A stretch of 45,374 nt of DNA from Streptomyces novaecaesareae (GTDB taxonomy: Bacteria > Actinomycetota > Actinomycetes > Streptomycetales > Streptomycetaceae): positions 1-45,374 of the forward strand of contig NZ_JNWQ01000056.1 in NCBI RefSeq assembly GCF_000716875.1, given 5' to 3'. Under the pieces are notes generated by a model that saw only the letters and a list, made by a program, of their open reading frames with translations, made no database searches and was not told the origin of the DNA. The translations under genes and the position numbers were made by a program. Positions 25,016 through 33,297 of this stretch are shown in pieces. The stretch's first letter is position 1, and each line of letters opens with the position of its first letter.

Positions 25016-25789
25016 ATGACCCCCTTCGCCGCCCTGCACCACCGCCCCGGCCGTCCGCTGCTGCTCCCCAACGCCTGGGACCACGCCTCGGCCGCCGCCC
25101 TCGCCGCCGCCGGCCACCCCGCGATCGGCACCACCAGCCTGGGTGTGGCGGCCGCCGCCGGGCTGCCCGACGGTGCCGCCGCCACCCGTGCGGAGACCGT
25201 ACGGCTGGCGCGCCGGCTCGGGCGCGGGGGCTTCCTGCTCAGTGTCGACGCGGAGTCCGGCTTCAGCGACGACCCGGGCGAAGTCGCCGCGCTGGCAGTC
25301 GAGTTGGCGCAGGCCGGGGCGGTCGGCATCAACCTGGAGGACGGCCGGGCGGACGGCACGCTGGCTCCGGTCGCCGTTCACGCGGCGAAGGTCGCGGCGG
25401 TGAAGGCGGCCGTGCCGGAGCTGTTCGTGAACGCCCGTACCGACACCTACTGGTGCGGGCAGGACGACCCGGAGCCGGAGACCCTCGGCCGCCTGGACGC
25501 GTACCGGCGGGCGGGCGCGGACGGCGTGTTCGTCCCCGGGCTGGCCGAGCCGGCGGCCATCGCCCGGCTGGTCGGCGCGGTGGGCGTCCCGCTCAACATC
25601 CTCCTGACGCCGACCGGTCCGGGCCTGGCCGAGCTGGCCGGGCTCGGGGTGGCCCGGGTCAGCCTCGGCTCGCTGCTGTACCGCTCGGCGCTGGCGGCGG
25701 CGGTGGCCACGGCGGCCGCCGTCGCGGCGGGCGAGCCGGTGGGGGCGGTGCCCGGCTACGCGGAGGTGCAGGCGCTGAACGAGCGCTAG
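25016..25789 (+). CDS. Isocitrate lyase/phosphoenolpyruvate mutase superfamily protein
   Basis: A 257-residue barrel protein. I choose ATG 25016 because GAGGAG lies at 25002-25007; ATG 24887, overlapping the previous stop as ATGA, would add a 43-residue repeat-rich leader. Family signatures are LLLPNAWDHASAAALAAAGH, IGTTSLGVAAAAGLPDGA, LLSVDAESGFSDDPGEVAAL (metal-binding Asp/Glu region), VGINLEDGR and LFVNARTDTYW. Members cleave or form C-C or P-C bonds in oxaloacetate-like acids, e.g. carboxyphosphonoenolpyruvate mutase or 2-methylisocitrate lyase; the KKCGH lid of isocitrate lyase is absent. Substrate unknown. Probably in one unit with the P450-DinB gene. Confidence 0.85.
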   Translation: MTPFAALHHRPGRPLLLPNAWDHASAAALAAAGHPAIGTTSLGVAAAAGLPDGAAATRAETVRLARRLGRGGFLLSVDAESGFSDDPGEVAALAVELAQAGAVGINLEDGRADGTLAPVAVHAAKVAAVKAAVPELFVNARTDTYWCGQDDPEPETLGRLDAYRRAGADGVFVPGLAEPAAIARLVGAVGVPLNILLTPTGPGLAELAGLGVARVSLGSLLYRSALAAAVATAAAVAAGEPVGAVPGYAEVQALNER

Positions 25790-25807
25790 TCCGAAGGGAG
25801 TTGTGAC

Positions 25808-26656
25808 TCAGTCCGGCCGGCCGGCGGTGCGCGCCGCCCAGGAGGCCTCGATCCCGTCCAGGATCAGTCGGACGCCGCTGAGGAAGGCGGAGTCCCGGCC
25901 CTGCTCGACCTCCTGGCTCACCGCCGTGGTGTACAGCCGGTGCAGCCGCGGGTGGTCCTTGGTGGCCTCGATGACGGCGGGCAGGAGCTGATCCATCCAC
26001 TCCTGCTCGTCCCGGCCGCGCTTGGTCAGCGCGCTCAGCCAGGCGGCCTCCACGGTGGCCGCTCCGATGGTGTAGCCGACGACGACGCCCATCGCCTCGT
26101 TGGCCTCGATGAGGCTGAGGCCGGCCGATTCCAGCAGGGCCAGGAAGGCTTCGGACAGCCGCATCCAGCTGGGGCCGAAGTAGACCATCCCGACGTCGCC
26201 GATCACCGAGACCATCCAGGGGTGGCGCAGGATGAGCGCGCGCACGCCCTCGGCGCACTCCTCGATGGCCGTGCGCCAGACCTTCGGATCGCTGTCGGGG
26301 CGTTCTGTCGCCTGGCTGGGCTCCTGGCCGGGCTCCGGGGCTGCTTCCTGGCCGGGCTCCGGGGCTGCCTCCGGGGTCGGCTCCGGCAGCCGGAGCTCGG
26401 CGAAGACCTGGTCGACGGCGAGCGCGAGCAGTTCGTCCTTGTTGGCGACGTGGGTGTAGAGCGAGGTGGCGCCGGCGTTGAGGCGGGCGCCGAGCTTGCG
26501 CATGCTCAGCGCTTCGATGCCGTCGCTGTCCAGGAGTGCGAGGGCCTCCGTGACGATCTGCTCGCGGCTGAGCGCGGGCTGATCCCGGCGGGGCCGCTGC
26601 GGGCGCGTCCACAGGGTGGGGATGCCCGCCGTTCCGTCCTCCGACTTGGCCGCCAT
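25808..26656 (-). CDS. TetR-family regulator with TetR_C_1 domain
   Basis: A 282-residue protein from ATG 26656, preceded by GAGGAGG. N-terminal HTH: SREQIVTEALALLDSDGIEA, then LSMRKLGARLNAGATSLYTHVANKDELLALAVDQV. A Glu/Pro/Ala-rich insert with the repeated APEPGQE (26325-26380) separates it from an all-helical ligand domain (AEGVRALILRHPWMVSVIGD, MGVVVGYTIGAATVEAAWLSAL) of the tetracycline-repressor type. Divergent from an MFS exporter; three to four phased palindromes in the 317-bp gap are its likely operators, so it probably represses both genes until an exporter substrate binds. Confidence 0.92.
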   Translation of the reverse strand: MAAKSEDGTAGIPTLWTRPQRPRRDQPALSREQIVTEALALLDSDGIEALSMRKLGARLNAGATSLYTHVANKDELLALAVDQVFAELRLPEPTPEAAPEPGQEAAPEPGQEPSQATERPDSDPKVWRTAIEECAEGVRALILRHPWMVSVIGDVGMVYFGPSWMRLSEAFLALLESAGLSLIEANEAMGVVVGYTIGAATVEAAWLSALTKRGRDEQEWMDQLLPAVIEATKDHPRLHRLYTTAVSQEVEQGRDSAFLSGVRLILDGIEASWAARTAGRPD

Positions 26657-26973
26657 CGGGCCCTCCTCATCGCTCGTGGTCGCCCGTCCGCGGGTCCGTG
26701 GATCCGTGGATCCGTAGATCTCTGCAGGTCTGCAGGTCCGTACGTCGGTGCGGGCTTCGTCCGGTTCAGCATAAGTCGTTCCGCACACTGTACGGCGTTG
26801 CGAACACTGTGCGGCGTCCGTACAGTGTTCGGAGCGGCGCACGCTGTTCCCGTGGGGACGGAGGGCGGTGTGTGCCGCGACGACTTCCGCACGGCCGCGG
26901 GCCGCGCACCGATCTCGACCTCGGGACCGTCCGAGAGGTTCGAGAAGTCCGAAAAGTCCGAAGGGGGAACGCG
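26657..26973. promoter_or_regulatory. 317-bp divergent promoter region of tetR and MFS genes
   Basis: Contains the tetR ribosome site near 26663-26670, a set of short repeats (TCCGTGGA, CTGCAGGT near 26696-26745), the phased operators at 26781-26851, and repeated GAAGTCCGA just before the MFS ribosome site (AAGGGGGA, 26961-26968). No gene is visible. Confidence 0.6.
26781..26851. promoter_or_regulatory. Three to four phased 15-bp palindromic operators
   Basis: Consensus CCGnACAnTGTnCGG. Site 1, 26781-26795: CCGCACACTGTACGG. Site 2, 26800-26814: GCGAACACTGTGCGG. Site 3, 26818-26832: CCGTACAGTGTTCGG. Site 4, degenerate, 26837-26851: GCGCACGCTGTTCCC. Centres are 19, 18 and 19 bp apart. Perfect dyads between a tetR gene and a divergent exporter are classic TetR operators. 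Confidence 0.8.
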
Positions 26974-28494
26974 GTGGAACGCAATCCGCGGCGCTGGCTC
27001 ATCCTGGTTGTGCTCTGCCTCAGCAGCCTGGTGCTGGTGATCGACAACATGGTGCTCACGGTGTCCATCCCGCCGATGGCGGAGGACCTCAAGGCCGGGG
27101 CGCAGGACATCCAGTGGATCATCGACTCGTACATCCTGGTCTTCGCCGGCCTGCTGCTCACCTCGGGCAGCCTCTCCGACCGCTTCGGGCGGCGGAAGGT
27201 GATGATCATCGGACTGGCCCTGTTCGGTGCCGCCTCGCTGGTCGCGGCCGTCGCCGACAGCCCCGGCCAACTGATCGCCGGACGCGTCCTGATGGGCGTC
27301 GGCGGCGCGCTGGTCATGCCGAGCACGCTCTCCATCCTGATCACCGTCTTCGACGACGACGAGCGGCCGAAGGCGATCGCCGCCTGGACCGCGGTGGCCA
27401 TGGTCGGCCTGGTCGGCGGGCCGGTGCTGGGCGGCGCGCTCATCGCGCACTTCTGGTGGGGCGCCGTCTTCCTGCTCAACGTGCCGGTCGCGGCGGTCGC
27501 CGTCCTCGCCGCGGTGCTGCTGATGCCGGAGTCCAAGGGGCCGTGGCGCCGGCCCGACCTGCTGGGCATGGTGCTGTCGATGGTCGGCATGACGGCGCTG
27601 GTCTGGTCGATCATCGTGCTGCCCCGCGACGGCTTCACCAGCCCGGGCACGCTCGGGGCGCTCGCCGTCGCCGTGGCCGCACTGGCCGGGTTCGCCGTCC
27701 GACAGGTCCGCACCGACGCGCCGATGGTCCCGATCAAGCTGTTCCGCAACCGGGTGTTCACCGGCGCCAGTTTCTCGCTCGTCCTGCTGACCTTCGCCAC
27801 CGGCGGACTGATGCTGGTGCTCACCCAGCACCTCCAGTTCGTGCTGGAGTTCTCGCCCACCGACACCGGTCTCGCCTTCATCCCGCTGGCCGTCGCCTCG
27901 CTGGTCTTCAACGGGGTGGGCGCCGCACTCGGCAAGAAGCTCCCGGCCCGGGTGCTCACCGCGGCCGGCATGCTCGTCATCGCGGGCGGGTTCGGGCTGC
28001 TGGCCACGCTCTCGGTCGGCGACGGCTTCACCAAGGTCGCCCTGGCCATGCTGGTGCTGGGTGTCGGCTCCGGCCTCGGCATGCCGGCCGCCGCCAACGC
28101 GCTGATGGGGGCCATCCCCGGCGAGCACGCGGGCGTCGGCTCCGCGCTCAACGACACCATCCAGCAGTCCGGTGCCGCGCTCGGCGTGGCCATCCTCGGC
28201 ACCGTGCTCTCCGGCACCTACACCGGCGCGATGCCCGACGGCGCCCCCGCCGCCGCGCGCCACGACATCACCGGCGCGCTCGCCGTCGCCGGCTCCACGG
28301 GGGACGGCGGGCTGGCCACGGCCGCCCGCGAGGCCTTCAACACCGCCACCTCCACCACCTTCACGGTGGGCGGCATCGCGGTGGTGGCGGCCGCGGCGCT
28401 CACCCTGGTGCTGATGCGGGGCGACGGCGCGAAGGCCGCCGGGGGCGCCGGGGGCGGGGGTGCGGCGGAGCCGGTGGCGGAGACGGCCGGCTGA
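26974..28494 (+). CDS. MFS transporter, DHA2 (14-TM) drug-efflux family
   Basis: A 506-residue protein from GTG 26974 (AAGGGGGA at 26961-26968). TM1 holds [15 protein letters not shown], loop 2-3 the motif [21 protein letters not shown], and TM5 motif C ([19 protein letters not shown]). Fourteen hydrophobic segments are visible and the tail is Gly/Ala-rich. It is an exporter of the EmrB/QacA type; substrate unknown. Regulated by the divergent TetR protein through the operators in between. Related in family to, but clearly different from, the other MFS protein at 15482-16987. Confidence 0.93.
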   Translation: MERNPRRWLILVVLCLSSLVLVIDNMVLTVSIPPMAEDLKAGAQDIQWIIDSYILVFAGLLLTSGSLSDRFGRRKVMIIGLALFGAASLVAAVADSPGQLIAGRVLMGVGGALVMPSTLSILITVFDDDERPKAIAAWTAVAMVGLVGGPVLGGALIAHFWWGAVFLLNVPVAAVAVLAAVLLMPESKGPWRRPDLLGMVLSMVGMTALVWSIIVLPRDGFTSPGTLGALAVAVAALAGFAVRQVRTDAPMVPIKLFRNRVFTGASFSLVLLTFATGGLMLVLTQHLQFVLEFSPTDTGLAFIPLAVASLVFNGVGAALGKKLPARVLTAAGMLVIAGGFGLLATLSVGDGFTKVALAMLVLGVGSGLGMPAAANALMGAIPGEHAGVGSALNDTIQQSGAALGVAILGTVLSGTYTGAMPDGAPAAARHDITGALAVAGSTGDGGLATAAREAFNTATSTTFTVGGIAVVAAAALTLVLMRGDGAKAAGGAGGGGAAEPVAETAG

Positions 28495-28603
28495 GCCGCC
28501 GCGCCGGCCGGGCCGTCGGTGTGCCGGGCCGGCGCCCAGCAGTGCGGCAGTCCGGCCGCCCGGCAGCGCGGCAGTCCGGAAGGCGGCCCCCGCCGCGGGC
28601 GCG

Positions 28604-28609
28604 TAGCCT
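28604..28609 (+). promoter_or_regulatory. -10 box of the AraC-type gene (leaderless type)
   Basis: TAGCCT ends 7 nt before ATG 28617; no ribosome site is visible between them. Confidence 0.55.
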
Positions 28610-28616
28610 TCGCGTC

Positions 28617-29324
28617 ATGTCCTCCGAGTACCTGGAGCGCGCGTCCCGGCTGCCCGGTGCGGTCGTGTGGACCAAGCGGGCCGTGGGGCGCACGGGCGGT
28701 GGCGAGGCCGGGCTCGTGCTGCCCGACGGCTGCATGGACCTGCTGTGGACAGCGGGCCGGCTGCTCGTCGCCGGGCCGGACACCCGGGCCTTCAGCCCCG
28801 GACCCGGACTGCGGGGCCCCTGGGTGGGCGTACGCTTCCGCCCCGGCGCCGCCCCCGCGCTGCTCGGCGTCCCCGCGTACGAACTCCTCGACCAGCGGGT
28901 CGAGTTGGCCGATATGCGGTCCGGCGCCGAGGTACGGCGGCTCACCGAACGGATCGACGCGGCGCCCGACCCGGCCGCCGAGCTGGAGGCCCTGGCGCTG
29001 CGCCTGGCGGCCGCCGCGCAGCCCGAGGACCCGCAGATCCGGGCGGTGGTCGCCGCGTTGGCCGCGGGCCGGTCGGTCGCGGCGACGGCCGAGGCGGTCG
29101 GCCTCGGCGCACGGCAGCTGCACCGCCGCTCGCTGACCGCCTTCGGGTACGGGCCCAAGACGCTCGCCCGCATCCTGCGCATGCAGCGCGCCCTCGCCCT
29201 GGCCCGCTCCGGCGTCCCGCTCGCCGAGACGGCGGCCCGGACGGGCTATGCGGACCAGGCCCATCTGGCCCGTGACGTCAGGGAGTTGGCGGGCCGGACG
29301 GTGACCACCCTGCTGCGGCCGTAG
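28617..29324 (+). CDS. AraC-type helix-turn-helix regulator
   Basis: A 235-residue protein with an N-terminal DUF6597-like sensor ([44 protein letters not shown]) and a C-terminal AraC HTH pair ([60 protein letters not shown]). It ends 48 bp from the 3' end of the convergent VOC gene; in many actinobacteria this AraC subgroup neighbours a VOC or DinB gene that it controls. Leaderless-type start. Confidence 0.9.
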   Translation: MSSEYLERASRLPGAVVWTKRAVGRTGGGEAGLVLPDGCMDLLWTAGRLLVAGPDTRAFSPGPGLRGPWVGVRFRPGAAPALLGVPAYELLDQRVELADMRSGAEVRRLTERIDAAPDPAAELEALALRLAAAAQPEDPQIRAVVAALAAGRSVAATAEAVGLGARQLHRRSLTAFGYGPKTLARILRMQRALALARSGVPLAETAARTGYADQAHLARDVRELAGRTVTTLLRP

Positions 29325-29372
29325 CGGCCGTAGCGGCCGTCCTGGCGCGTTCCGTGGCGGGTCGGGAGCCGG

Positions 29373-29777
29373 TCAGGACAGCGGTGCGAGCAGGTCGACC
29401 CCGTTGCCGTCCGGGTCGTGCAGCGCGGCGTACCGCTGGCCCCAGAAGGCGTCCCACGGCTTCAGCTCCCCGTGGTACCCGGCGCCGGTCAGCTCCTCGT
29501 ACAGCGCGTCCACGTGCGCGGGGCTCTCGCAGCGGAACGCCAGCGAGGTGCGCCCGCCGCCGGCCGGCGGCTGCCAGGCCGGGTGGAAGGAACGGATGGT
29601 GGACTCCGCGTCGACCACCAGGAGCAGCCCGCCGGGCAGCTCGGCCTCGACGTGCGGCTCGTTCTCGACGCCCTCGGGGAACTCGATCCCGAGCCGCCGG
29701 TAGAAGGCGACCGAGGCGGCCACGTCGGAGACGGCGAGGCCGATGAAGGCGAACTGCGGTGCGGATGTGCTGGTCAT
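29373..29777 (-). CDS. VOC family (glyoxalase/bleomycin resistance-like) protein
   Basis: A 134-residue single-module pair of babbab units: FAFIGLAVSDVAASVAFYRRLG, LLLVVDAEST, TSLAFRCESPAHVDALYEEL, QRYAALHDPDGNGVDLLAPL. Small VOC proteins bind metals and detoxify, or sequester drugs; the role here is unknown. The start at ATG 29777 has both a GAGGGG site and a TAGCGT -10 box (29785-29790, minus strand) 7 nt upstream. Convergent with the AraC gene. Confidence 0.88.
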   Translation of the reverse strand: MTSTSAPQFAFIGLAVSDVAASVAFYRRLGIEFPEGVENEPHVEAELPGGLLLVVDAESTIRSFHPAWQPPAGGGRTSLAFRCESPAHVDALYEELTGAGYHGELKPWDAFWGQRYAALHDPDGNGVDLLAPLS

Positions 29778-29935
29778 GCCCCTCACGCTAGGCGGCGCGG
29801 GGGCGGCGGGTCTTGAAGGATTCGGACGTCCGCACCGGCCTCCCGCGGGCGGGTCCGGCGGTGGGCGCATACGCCGCCCAGAGCGCCGTCGACGCGGCCC
29901 TGTGCCGCTGAACCGCGCAACCACCGCACGGCGAA

Positions 29936-29965
29936 GGCCCGGGCCGCAGCGAAGCGGTCCGGGCC
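29936..29965 (-). terminator. Terminator of the secreted beta-propeller gene
   Basis: GGCCCGGGCCGC (29936-29947) pairs with GCGGTCCGGGCC (29954-29965), with one G-T pair and a 6-nt loop, 15 bp after the minus-strand stop at 29981. On the minus strand it is followed by TTCGCC, with little T-tract. Confidence 0.65.
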
Positions 29966-29980
29966 TGCTGCCGGTCCCGG

Positions 29981-31090
29981 TCAGTGGAGGACGTCCAGGA
30001 AGTTGGCGGCGTCGTCGACGAAGTACACGGCGTCGTGGTCGAGGTCGACCGCGAGTCCGAACAGGGCGCCGGCGCCGGCCGGGGAGCCACTGTTGTCGAG
30101 CGTGCGGACGGCGACCTGGTCGCCGGCGGGGGTGGTCTCGACCAGGTTGCCGTCGCCGGAGTTCACCGTGAGGACGTCACCACCCGGGGCGACGACCAGG
30201 CCGAGCGGCCCGTTGAGGCTGCCGCCGGTGCTTACGGTGGTGCCGGTGCCCGCGTCGGTGGTGCGGTGGACGGCGTCGGGGATCGCGGCGATCCGGTTGG
30301 CGAGGGTGTCCGCGACGTAGAGCGTGCCGTCGTGGCCGAGCCCGACGCCGGTGGGGCCGATCACCAGGGCGGCCGGGTCGGTCTTCTCGCCGAAGCCCGA
30401 GCCGATCTGGGTGGTGGCGATCCGCTGCGGCGGCGCGTCGCCGTGCCGGCACAGGGTGATCCGCAGCACGGTGCCCTGATCGACCTCGGCCCCGCGGCCG
30501 TCGACCGTACCGTTCAGCACATTGGTCACGAACAGCTCGTCGCGGTTGCCGAAGCTGACCGCCGTCATGTCCCACGGGCCGTTGATGCCGTCGCCCGCGA
30601 TCGTCTCGCGGACCGTCCCGTTGCTGTCCAGCACCAGCAGGCAGCCGGCCTGGACGGTGTCGGAGGTGCCGTCCGTGGTGGGCGTGCTCCCGACCACGAC
30701 CCAGCCGCCCGGAAGCACGGTCAGCGCGGTCGTGAGCCCGACCCCGCCGGGGCAGGGCCCGGGCAGCGTCGACGGGTCGATCCGGGCGAACTCGCTGACT
30801 GCTCCGTCCGGGCTGACCTGGACCAGGGTCGTCCCGGTGCCCTGCTGGTTCTGCGCGTTGTTGAAGTTGCTGACGAGGACGTGGCCGCGGCGCAGCTTGC
30901 CCACACTGTGCCGGACCACGAACGTGCCGTACGGGTTCACGTCCCCGTTGGCGGGCACCGTCGAGGCGATCGGTGACACGGTGTTCAGCGGCCCGAGGAA
31001 CGGCGCCCGGCCGACGGCGCCACCCGCCGTCGTGGCGCCGAACACCACCACGGCAGCGGCGACCACACCGGCCCGCCCCCAGGACTTCAT
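29981..31090 (-). CDS. Secreted NHL-type beta-propeller protein
   Basis: I place the start at ATG 31090, because TACTCT ends 6 nt upstream (leaderless pattern) and the product then begins as a clean signal peptide: MKSWGRAG, hydrophobic VVAAAVVVFGATTAGGAVG, likely cleavage near Gly/Ala-Arg. ATG 31111 would add seven polar residues. The mature part (about 340 residues) has NHL/SMP-30-like repeats: GHVLVSNFNNAQNQQGTGTTLVQVSPDG, RDELFVTNVLNGTVDGRG, GLGHDGTLYVADTLANRIAAIPDA, GLVVAPGGDVLTVNSGDGNLVETTPAG, GLAVDLDHDAVYFVDDAANF. Probably an extracytoplasmic binding or lactonase-like propeller; no catalytic set identified. Terminator follows. Confidence 0.85.
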   Translation of the reverse strand: MKSWGRAGVVAAAVVVFGATTAGGAVGRAPFLGPLNTVSPIASTVPANGDVNPYGTFVVRHSVGKLRRGHVLVSNFNNAQNQQGTGTTLVQVSPDGAVSEFARIDPSTLPGPCPGGVGLTTALTVLPGGWVVVGSTPTTDGTSDTVQAGCLLVLDSNGTVRETIAGDGINGPWDMTAVSFGNRDELFVTNVLNGTVDGRGAEVDQGTVLRITLCRHGDAPPQRIATTQIGSGFGEKTDPAALVIGPTGVGLGHDGTLYVADTLANRIAAIPDAVHRTTDAGTGTTVSTGGSLNGPLGLVVAPGGDVLTVNSGDGNLVETTPAGDQVAVRTLDNSGSPAGAGALFGLAVDLDHDAVYFVDDAANFLDVLH

Positions 31091-31096
31091 GCGCGG

Positions 31097-31102
31097 AGAG
31101 TA
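31097..31102 (-). promoter_or_regulatory. -10 box of the beta-propeller gene (leaderless type)
   Basis: On the minus strand TACTCT ends 6 nt before ATG 31090. It decides the start between two in-frame ATGs. Confidence 0.5.
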
Positions 31103-31386
31103 AAGTTTCATGACTCGAAGTTAGGTCGCGGCCGTACGGTCCGGCGCGCGGAGTTCACCCAGTGGTGTCGGCGCCGTCAGCGCCCGTACGGGGCGGTGGG
31201 CCTCGCCGGTCACTCCGGCCCCGTCTGTCACAACCCGGGGGAAGGCCGCCTGTGTCGACATCCGCAGTCCTAGCCTGATCCGCGGACAGCCCGCGCACAC
31301 TCCGTCGGCGGCCCGGTGCCCGGGCGCGGTGGATGGTGCCGGGCCCCGGGTTCCCGGTTCCGACCCCGCGAGCGGAAGGCTTCAGC

Positions 31387-33297
31387 ATGAGTCGAACAGT
31401 CACCTGTCCCAGGGTTGTTGTGGTGGGAGCCGGCCTGGCCGGCACCGCCACCGCGATCAGGATGCTCCACTTCGCCCGCCGCCCGGTCGAGATCGTCCTG
31501 CTGGAGCGGCGCACCGACTACCGCTCCGCCGGGGTCGCCTACCACCGGGACGGCAACCCCTGGGACCACGTCTTCAACATCCAGGCCGGGCGGATGTCGG
31601 TGTTCCGGGAGGACGTCCTCGACTTCGTCCGCTGGGCCAACCGGGAGGCCGACCGCGGCGGTTGGCCCGCGCAGTGGGCCGAGTACGAGTTCACCGAGCC
31701 GGGCCCGGCACCCCGGCGGATATTCCAGGACTACCTGGAGCAGCGGCTCGCCGAGGCCGCCCGCGAGGCCTACCCGGGCGTCCTGCTCACCGAGGCCGAC
31801 GGCGAGGCCGTCGACCTCGCGCCGACGGCCGACGGCATCGACCTGACGGTCCGCTCGGACGGCGCCGAGCACGTGCTGTCCGCCGCGCACGTGGTCCTCG
31901 CCACCGGCCTGGAGCTGAAGGACCTGCCCTTCGCCACCGAGGTGCTGGAGCACCCGTGCTTCCTCCGCCACCCCTACTCCGCCGACGGCGTACGGAAGTT
32001 GGAGGCGCTGGCGTCCGAGGCCGAGGTGGTGATCGTCGGCTCGGTGCTCAGCGCCTACGACTCGGCCGGCCTGCTGCTGCGCCAGGGCCACACCGGCGGC
32101 ATCCGGCTGGTCTCCCGCACCGGGACGATGTTCCGCGCCTACCCCGACGCCCACGAGCACGGCGTCGTGCACCTGCCCTGCCCCGGCGCTCTGTTGGAGC
32201 CGTACCGCAACCGCGAGGAGTTCTTAGGACGGGTCCGGGTCGAGTGGGAGGCGGCCTGCGCGATCGTGGCCCGCGAGTACCCGGACGTCGCCCCCGAGGT
32301 GGCTGCCGAGCGGGTCGCCAAGGCCTGGGAGCCGCACCTGCCGTCCGCCATCGACCGCATCCCTTCACCCGAACTGCGCGCCCTGCTGGACGAGTTCGGG
32401 ACCGCGATCGCCGCCTTACGGGTCGGCGCGGTGCAGTACACCATCGACGTCATCGAGCGGTCGATGCACTCCGGGCCGGTCCGCCTGCTGGTCGGGGCCG
32501 TCCAGGCGGTCACCCCCGCCGTGTCGGGCCGGCTGGAGGTCACCGTCGCCACCGCCGACGGGAAACAGGCCGTCGAGGCCGACCTGGTGGTCTCCAACTT
32601 CGGCCGGGAGAGCGACTACCGGCGGGTCGACGGGGAACTGTGGCGCAACCTGCTGCGCCGCGGCCTCGTCACCCCGCACGGGCGCACCGGCCGCGGCCTC
32701 GACGTCGACCACCGCGGCGTCCTGCTCACCCCCTCCGGCGTGCCCGCCGGCCCGCTCACCGCCGTCGGCCCGCTGCGCGAGGGCGACGAGATCGTCCGCA
32801 ACGGCCGTACCGGCGCCTTCGCCTTCAACCTCGCCGCGATCAAGAACCACTCCATCGCGGTCGCCGCCCATGTCATCGAACAACTGGAGCTGCCCGAGGC
32901 CGACTCGGAGCCCGCCCTCGGGCGGTTCCCGGTCCCCGCCCCGGGGCGGTTACCCGTCCCCGCCCCGGGGTCGGCCCGCGACTTGGCCGAATCCCGCACC
33001 TCCGACGGCACGTTCGAGGAAGCGGCCGACCCCGCCTTCACGCACGCTGTGAAGCTGGAGGTGAGGAGAATGGCCACCCGTGCCCGCGTCCGACGGGAGC
33101 AGCTCGACGCCCGCCTGGACGCCCTGATCGGCTCCCTCGCCACCCCGGACGGCACCTGGTGCCGTCGCCGGCTGCAGGCGGCGGTCAACCGGTCCGCAGT
33201 CCGGAGACTCACCGACGTCTCCATGGCACCGCGTCAACTACGGCGCCACCTGGAGATCGCGGACACCGAGGACGCCGACGAGTACCTGGAGGGCTAG
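31387..33297 (+). CDS. FAD/NAD(P)-binding flavoprotein, possible N-hydroxylase-like
   Basis: A 636-residue protein from ATG 31387 (GGAAGG at 31375-31380). It opens with a Rossmann dinucleotide site (RVVVVGAGLAGTATAIRML) and the LLERRTDYRSAGVAYHRDGNPWDHVFN segment typical of the NAD_binding_9 (PF13454) group. A VVLATG motif lies at about 174-179. A second dinucleotide fold (VVIVGSVLSAYDSAGLL) has Val where the usual GxGxS third Gly sits. The C-terminal third holds a duplicated R(F/L)PVPAPG linker (about 513-528) and a helical domain. Predicted flavin-dependent oxidoreductase; substrate unknown. Its TAG is directly followed by the TTG start of the PEP-binding protein, so both act in one pathway. 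Confidence 0.75.
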   Translation: MSRTVTCPRVVVVGAGLAGTATAIRMLHFARRPVEIVLLERRTDYRSAGVAYHRDGNPWDHVFNIQAGRMSVFREDVLDFVRWANREADRGGWPAQWAEYEFTEPGPAPRRIFQDYLEQRLAEAAREAYPGVLLTEADGEAVDLAPTADGIDLTVRSDGAEHVLSAAHVVLATGLELKDLPFATEVLEHPCFLRHPYSADGVRKLEALASEAEVVIVGSVLSAYDSAGLLLRQGHTGGIRLVSRTGTMFRAYPDAHEHGVVHLPCPGALLEPYRNREEFLGRVRVEWEAACAIVAREYPDVAPEVAAERVAKAWEPHLPSAIDRIPSPELRALLDEFGTAIAALRVGAVQYTIDVIERSMHSGPVRLLVGAVQAVTPAVSGRLEVTVATADGKQAVEADLVVSNFGRESDYRRVDGELWRNLLRRGLVTPHGRTGRGLDVDHRGVLLTPSGVPAGPLTAVGPLREGDEIVRNGRTGAFAFNLAAIKNHSIAVAAHVIEQLELPEADSEPALGRFPVPAPGRLPVPAPGSARDLAESRTSDGTFEEAADPAFTHAVKLEVRRMATRARVRREQLDARLDALIGSLATPDGTWCRRRLQAAVNRSAVRRLTDVSMAPRQLRRHLEIADTEDADEYLEG

